This document shows, piece after piece, positions 34,836 through 39,167 of a DNA stretch of 39,167 bases. The stretch spans positions 1,805-40,971 of the forward strand of contig DBSW01000198.1 of assembly GCA_002306745.1 (NCBI GenBank), given 5' to 3'. The DNA is from Dehalococcoidia bacterium UBA1332 (GTDB taxonomy: Bacteria; Chloroflexota; Dehalococcoidia; Lucifugimonadales; Lucifugimonadaceae). The notes beneath the pieces are model-generated. The model was given only the letters and a program-made list of their open reading frames with translations. It was not told where the DNA came from and did no database searches. Position 1 is the first letter of the stretch. The number at the start of each line of letters is the position of its first letter. The translations under genes and the position numbers were made by a program.

Positions 34836-35420
34836 ATGCCTATAAACCCTAAAAACGATCCTCCGACCGAATTCACACCTCCCCCTAACCTTAAACGGAC
34901 TAAAAAAGGATTAGTAATCATTAACACCGGAGACGGCAAAGGAAAAACAACTGCAGGTTTTGGGATGATGATCAGAGCTTGGGGACGCGATATGAGAACT
35001 ATGGCTATCCAGTTCATAAAAAATGAAAAGTCAAAATACGGTGAGCAGTTAGCGGCTGAAAGAATCGGCATAGAAATGATTCCAGCTGGACGGGGATTCA
35101 GCTGGACTTCCAAAGATCTTTCAGAAGATGAAGCTCTAGCTCAGAACGGATGGCGAATTGCAAAAGAAAAGATAATCTCTGGCGACTACGACGTAATCAT
35201 GCTTGATGAAATTACTTATCCAATCACCTGGGGATGGATTGACATAGATGAAGTACTAGAAATGATCGCATCGAAACCAAAAATGTTAAATCTCATAATC
35301 ACTGGTAGAGATGCCCACGAAAAGCTTGTGGAGGTCGCAGATCTTGTAACCGAAATGAAAGAAATCAAACACCCCTATACGGATCAAGGAATCCCTGCCC
35401 AAAAAGGTGTTGAATTTTAA
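34836..35420 (+). CDS. cobO: Cob(I)alamin/corrinoid adenosyltransferase (CobO/BtuR type)
   Basis: 194-aa enzyme that adds the 5'-deoxyadenosyl group from ATP to the cobalt of a corrinoid. The unusual P-loop NTGDGKGKTTAGFG (30-43) is characteristic. Other conserved parts are AIQFIKNEKSKYGE, MIPAGRGFSW, IMLDEITYP (Walker-B-like) and LIITGRDAHEKL. No other cobalamin gene is present, so it likely serves salvage or a pathway encoded elsewhere. The 142-bp gap after it (to the convergent SDR) has an inverted repeat GCAATAA/TTATTGC at 35544-35569 that overlaps the SDR stop. Confidence 0.93.
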   Translation: MPINPKNDPPTEFTPPPNLKRTKKGLVIINTGDGKGKTTAGFGMMIRAWGRDMRTMAIQFIKNEKSKYGEQLAAERIGIEMIPAGRGFSWTSKDLSEDEALAQNGWRIAKEKIISGDYDVIMLDEITYPITWGWIDIDEVLEMIASKPKMLNLIITGRDAHEKLVEVADLVTEMKEIKHPYTDQGIPAQKGVEF

Positions 35421-35562
35421 CTAAGACTAAATTGTCCTTCGTACGCATTTCGGAAATAAAGCGGAAGCAAAAATCAGGTAAACAAACTACTTTTATCGGA
35501 TCATACTGACTCAACGACCGAATCGATGGTTAAATCTCATAGGGCAATAATCCAATAATTCT

Positions 35563-36369
35563 TTATTGCATTACCTGACCTCCATCACACTGGATGGTCT
35601 GACCCGTGATGTTGCGAGCCTCATCGGAAGCAAGAAAAGTGACCAATGCTCCTATGTCTTCAGGGGTCTGAGGCCGTCCCATTGGTATGACCTCTTTCAA
35701 GGCGCCCATAAATACTTCGTATTTATCCTGACCGACAACCGCCTCATCTCCTAACGCTTCGCGTTCTTTCATCCAGTCCTGATGAAACTGAGTCCAAATG
35801 CGACCCGGAGCAACGGCATTAACATTGATATTTTCAAGGGCAAATTCCCGAGCAAGAGCTTGAGTATAAGCAACAACTGCCATCTTCGTTGTAGCGTAGT
35901 AAGCAGTCTGATACTTCGCAGCTTTAGCCGCAACTGACGAAATGTTAATAATCTTCCCGGATCTGCGCGCCCTCATTTGAGGCAATACCGCTTCAGTGAC
36001 GTCAGATAACCCTTTAACGTTAATCTGCCAGGTAAATTCCCAGTCCACGTCTCGAAATCCAGTTCCAGTTGAACCCGGTGCTCCGGCAACACCTGCGTTA
36101 TTCACAAGGATGTTTATTCCACCTGACTCTTCAGTGAGTTTCTCTACAGCTTGAATTACTGAATCTTTATCAGCAACATCCATACCCGCTGTATATGCCT
36201 TACGACCAAGAGCTGAAACTCGTTGTGCGACTTCAACAGCATTTTCATGGTTTAAATCAGCTATCGCAATGTCAGCACCCTGCCCGGCCAATTTCATCAC
36301 AATACCCAAACCAAGTCCCTGGCCGCCACCAGTCACCAACGCTACTTTTCCGCTCAAATCTGCAAACAT
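35563..36369 (-). CDS. Short-chain dehydrogenase/reductase (classical SDR)
   Basis: 268-aa classical SDR. NAD(P) motif TGGGQGLG (13-20), Asp in AIADLN (favours NAD), NNAG, NISSV (catalytic Ser) and YYATTK (catalytic Tyr/Lys), then a C-terminal GQTIQCDGG. Likely oxidises a hydroxyl to a ketone; sugar alcohols or sugar acids are common substrates. Start ATG 36369 is chosen because homology begins at FADLSGKVALVTGG; the frame is open to 36432 without support. It diverges from the NHL gene across 246 bp where I see no clear promoter. Confidence 0.9.
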   Translation of the reverse strand: MFADLSGKVALVTGGGQGLGLGIVMKLAGQGADIAIADLNHENAVEVAQRVSALGRKAYTAGMDVADKDSVIQAVEKLTEESGGINILVNNAGVAGAPGSTGTGFRDVDWEFTWQINVKGLSDVTEAVLPQMRARRSGKIINISSVAAKAAKYQTAYYATTKMAVVAYTQALAREFALENINVNAVAPGRIWTQFHQDWMKEREALGDEAVVGQDKYEVFMGALKEVIPMGRPQTPEDIGALVTFLASDEARNITGQTIQCDGGQVMQ

Positions 36370-36615
36370 AATTTCATTTCTTTCTGTTTTTAAAAATAGG
36401 TGCTGGTTTCCAAAGCTAAAATTCTTAACCATTGAAAAATTATTAGAAACAAATCTATCAAGAATTTTGCATAATTCGTGATGTCGATAAAACTTTGTTT
36501 AAAGCTTATTGACCAAGGATATTTTTTATAACTAAACGACTCCCAAATTATCTGGTACAGCGGTAATATGCTCTTGAATTCATCCACCAAAAACAGGTGC
36601 AAATAAAGTAAATCA

Positions 36616-37629
36616 ATGACAACACTCGTAACCTCAAACACCGTATTCAAACCAGTGCCAGGTTGGGCTAAAGTGCCACATGGTCTATGGTTACGCGAAG
36701 CATGTGCTGTGGCTGTCGATAACCAAGACAATGTTTTCGTATTTAATCGAGGAAATCAGCCAATCTTAGTGTTTGATCCAGATGGAAACGTTATTGACAT
36801 GTGGGGGAACGATAATCCACCAGATGCTGTAAGGATTATCCGTGACCCTTATGGCAACTCAATGCAATTTTATGACACATGGTTCACACGACCGCATGCC
36901 ATAACAATCGATCATGAACAAAACGTCTGGCTAGTAGACGACACTGGTCATCAAATCAACAAGATGAGCAAATCCGGAAAGTACCTAATGCAGATTGGTG
37001 ATGGAACGCCTGCTGAACCGCAAAGTGGTGAAATGTTCAACAAACCTACAGATGTTGCTATTTCAAAAACGACGGGAGATATTTTCATATCGGATGGTTA
37101 TGGAAACTCAAGAATCCATCGCTTAGATAAATATGGTAATCACATCTTGTCTTGGGGAACACCAGGTACTGATCCTGGTGAATTCAACTTACCGCATAAC
37201 CTCGCGTTAATAGACGACGCGGAAGTAATCGTATGCGACCGTGAAAGCCACCGTGTACAAGTATTCACAGTGGATGGTGAATTTCTTAGAGAATGGAATG
37301 CGCATAAAGCCGTCGCTGTAGAAGTAACAGGTACAGGTGATGATGTTCGCATTTACGTTGCAGAACAAGGCCCAACTAACGGATCACCAACTCGAGGAAA
37401 CGCGAACACCGGGAACCGTATAGCTATTTACGACCGCGAAGGAAATCGATTCACACGGTTCGGCTCCACAACCTTCGGAAATAAACCAGATCAATTCCTA
37501 TGGCCACATAGCATTGCAATCGACTCTAAAGGCAATGTATATGTTGCGGAAGTATCCTATGTCGAATGGGGTAGACATCAGAATCCAAGACAAGAACAGG
37601 CATCACTACGAAAGTGGAGAATGGCTTAG
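36616..37629 (+). CDS. NHL-repeat beta-propeller protein (peptidyl-amidoglycolate lyase-like)
   Basis: 337-aa six-bladed propeller. Repeated blade motifs include REACAVAVDNQDNVFVFNRG, FTRPHAITIDHEQNVWLVDD, FNKPTDVAISKTTGDIFISD, FNLPHNLALIDDAEVIVCDR and LWPHSIAIDSKGNVYVAE. The spacing and DGYGNSRIHRL recall the lyase domain of peptidylglycine alpha-amidating enzymes, which binds Zn/Ca in the propeller. No signal peptide is seen, so it is probably cytosolic. A C-terminal ARG-rich tail (GRHQNPRQEQ) follows. Function here is not known; neighbours suggest organic-acid breakdown. The next gene begins 232 bp on; that gap is AT-rich with nothing definite. Confidence 0.85.
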   Translation: MTTLVTSNTVFKPVPGWAKVPHGLWLREACAVAVDNQDNVFVFNRGNQPILVFDPDGNVIDMWGNDNPPDAVRIIRDPYGNSMQFYDTWFTRPHAITIDHEQNVWLVDDTGHQINKMSKSGKYLMQIGDGTPAEPQSGEMFNKPTDVAISKTTGDIFISDGYGNSRIHRLDKYGNHILSWGTPGTDPGEFNLPHNLALIDDAEVIVCDRESHRVQVFTVDGEFLREWNAHKAVAVEVTGTGDDVRIYVAEQGPTNGSPTRGNANTGNRIAIYDREGNRFTRFGSTTFGNKPDQFLWPHSIAIDSKGNVYVAEVSYVEWGRHQNPRQEQASLRKWRMA

Positions 37630-37861
37630 TTTTATCACTGAAATAAGGACATAACCCATAAATATTTATACTCCACAGATAAGTCCATTGACTAGAAAAT
37701 TGTGATGGATGTATACCAACAATTACCCTTTAATTGTTAAATCGAATCCAAAGCATCACCATACACAGTGTTTACAAGTACAATTTCTCCAACTGATTAA
37801 CTCGTCTCCGTAATAAAATTCCAAACAAACCGTACAAAAGCCCTATTAGGCAGATCTACTA

Positions 37862-39160
37862 ATGACCACAGTAACAATTCGAGACATCAAAACAATCCTC
37901 ACCGAACCTGACAACATCAGGCTCGTGATCGTAAAGATCGAAACTTCAGAACCAGGCTTATATGGAGTTGGATGCGCTACATTCACTCAGCGCCCAACCG
38001 CTGTGGCCGCTGCAATTAATGACTACCTTCGGCCTTTCCTAAAAGGCCGTAATGTCGCAGATATAGAAGACATCTGGCAGTCTTCATATGTTTCCTCTTA
38101 TTGGCGCAACGGTCCGGTTTTAAATAACGCCCTGTCTGGCGTCGATCAAGCTCTGTGGGACATCAAAGGCAAAATGGCAAATATGCCGGTCTATGATCTG
38201 TTAGGCGGTAGAGCACGCGTTGCGGCACCAGTTTATGTCCACGCTTCTGGTGAGACTCACGAAGAGGTAGGAGATAAAGTTCAATCTTTTGTAGATCAAG
38301 GATTCCATCACATACGAATTCAAATGTCCACCCCGGGATATGCCAGCTACGGAAACAGAGGAGCAGCTACTGGATCTGGCACTTCGGGTAATGCTGATAC
38401 CACTAAAGGTCCTATTGCCAACACAGAGTGGTTGAGAGATTACTCTGACGACAAGCTCTACGCACATCCTGGAGGTGTATTCGAACCAAAACCATATATG
38501 CAATCAGCACTTGGACTTTTCGAATATATGCGCAACAGGTTTGGATATGGGCTCGAGTTCCTTCATGACGTTCATGAGAGAATTCCACCGATTCTCGGTG
38601 TCTGGTTCGCTAAGGAAGTTGAAAAATATCAACTTTTCTTTCTGGAAGACCTATTCAGCCCTGAAGATCAAGCTTACTTCAAAATGGTAAGAGAGCAGTG
38701 TGCAACTCCCATCGCCATGGGAGAACTACACAACAGTCCACACGAAATAATTCCTATGATCCAGAATAGACTTATGGATTTCATTCGCATCCACATGTCA
38801 CAAATAGGTGGAATCACACCCGCCAAAAAGATAGCAGCGATGGGAGAGTTATATAACGTCAGAACTGCATGGCATGGACCAGGAGACACTTCCCCTGTCG
38901 GGCACGCAGCAAACTTAATGCTGGACTTAAACGCCTATAACTTCGGAATTCAAGAAGCTGCAATCGCTCCCCCACGTACTCGTGAAATGTTTCCAGGAAC
39001 GCCCACGCTTAAGGACGGGATGATGTGGTCTAACGGTAAACCCGGACTGGGTATAGACGTTGATGAAGAAATGGCAAAGAAATTCCCGTTCAAAGAACGT
39101 GAGTTCGGAGGTGCTTGGGACACCGTAAGGCGAGCTGACGGCTCCATGGTAAAACCGTAA
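37862..39160 (+). CDS. Mannonate/gluconate dehydratase family protein (ManD/RspA, enolase superfamily)
   Basis: 432-aa enolase-superfamily member of the ManD/RspA type, which dehydrates D-mannonate or D-gluconate to 2-keto-3-deoxygluconate. All three metal ligands are present: Asp236 in FLHDVHERI, Glu262 in FFLEDLF and Glu288 in IAMGELHN. His338 in WHGPGDTSPVGHAAN and His238 are the expected acid/base residues, and the long insert before the metal site and C-terminal PGTPTLKDGMMWSNGKPGLG match RspA. Members vary greatly in activity, so the substrate is not certain. The gene is complete, ending 7 bp before the window edge. Confidence 0.92.
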   Translation: MTTVTIRDIKTILTEPDNIRLVIVKIETSEPGLYGVGCATFTQRPTAVAAAINDYLRPFLKGRNVADIEDIWQSSYVSSYWRNGPVLNNALSGVDQALWDIKGKMANMPVYDLLGGRARVAAPVYVHASGETHEEVGDKVQSFVDQGFHHIRIQMSTPGYASYGNRGAATGSGTSGNADTTKGPIANTEWLRDYSDDKLYAHPGGVFEPKPYMQSALGLFEYMRNRFGYGLEFLHDVHERIPPILGVWFAKEVEKYQLFFLEDLFSPEDQAYFKMVREQCATPIAMGELHNSPHEIIPMIQNRLMDFIRIHMSQIGGITPAKKIAAMGELYNVRTAWHGPGDTSPVGHAANLMLDLNAYNFGIQEAAIAPPRTREMFPGTPTLKDGMMWSNGKPGLGIDVDEEMAKKFPFKEREFGGAWDTVRRADGSMVKP

Positions 39161-39167
39161 CTCAGTA

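Overview
The window is a gene-dense stretch of bacterial chromosome of modest GC content (roughly low-to-mid forties by eye), with short intergenic gaps, frequent TTG/GTG starts and one tRNA. I see no phage genes, insertion sequence, CRISPR array, rRNA or replication origin. The gene repertoire suggests a marine Chloroflexota of the SAR202 type: enolase-superfamily paralogues, an NHL beta-propeller like the amidating lyases, an FMO/OSGIN-like flavoprotein, a solute-binding lipoprotein with a Val/Thr-rich linker ending in TATPVPATATPAP, and a RecG with a long N-terminal extension. This assignment is an inference from gene content, not a phylogeny.

Layout. 49-6574: mazG (-) diverges from a DUF1461/Lit-like membrane protein (+); then HAD hydrolase and apt (-), and recF, a sirtuin and a GSAM-like aminotransferase (+). 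6662-10807 is a minus-strand run thrB > lysC > ALG5-like glycosyltransferase > CoA-binding protein > Dpm1-like glycosyltransferase, with ATGA overlaps at two junctions. 11016-16549: a 2-hydroxyacid dehydrogenase, tRNA-Pro(CGG), a small lipoprotein, an enolase-superfamily protein with an unusual metal site, a flavoprotein, and a thioredoxin-reductase-like protein on the other strand. 17014-24360 is an arginine cluster, argJ-argB-plsY-argD-argG-argH, without argC or argF. 24457-25875: GDPD and rpe. 25983-28007: an orphan oligopeptide-type solute-binding lipoprotein with a near-consensus promoter and a strong terminator. 28417-33991: rpmB (-) and fakA-degV-recG (+), a synteny block known from Firmicutes. 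34036-39160: an epimerase, cobO, an SDR, an NHL propeller and a ManD/RspA dehydratase.

Connections. FakA plus DegV (FakB) make acyl-phosphate, PlsY uses acyl-phosphate to acylate glycerol-3-phosphate, and a GDPD can release glycerol-3-phosphate, so the window holds several steps of early phospholipid synthesis in separate places. The two lipoproteins encoded here are the kind of substrate a Lit-type transacylase would remodel. The enolase-superfamily, SDR, epimerase and NHL genes look like accessory sugar-acid or other organic-acid catabolism.

Most noteworthy: recF has no canonical start codon that would include its Walker A motif (only ATC at 3208, or an ATG that needs a frameshift); the enolase-superfamily protein at 12942 has Gly where the first metal-binding Asp is expected; a perfect 17-nt palindrome lies upstream of argJ; and the solute-binding protein carries two tandem 20-residue repeats next to its lipid anchor. 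Most of the window is otherwise ordinary housekeeping, and I do not see a clear undescribed defence or mobile system.
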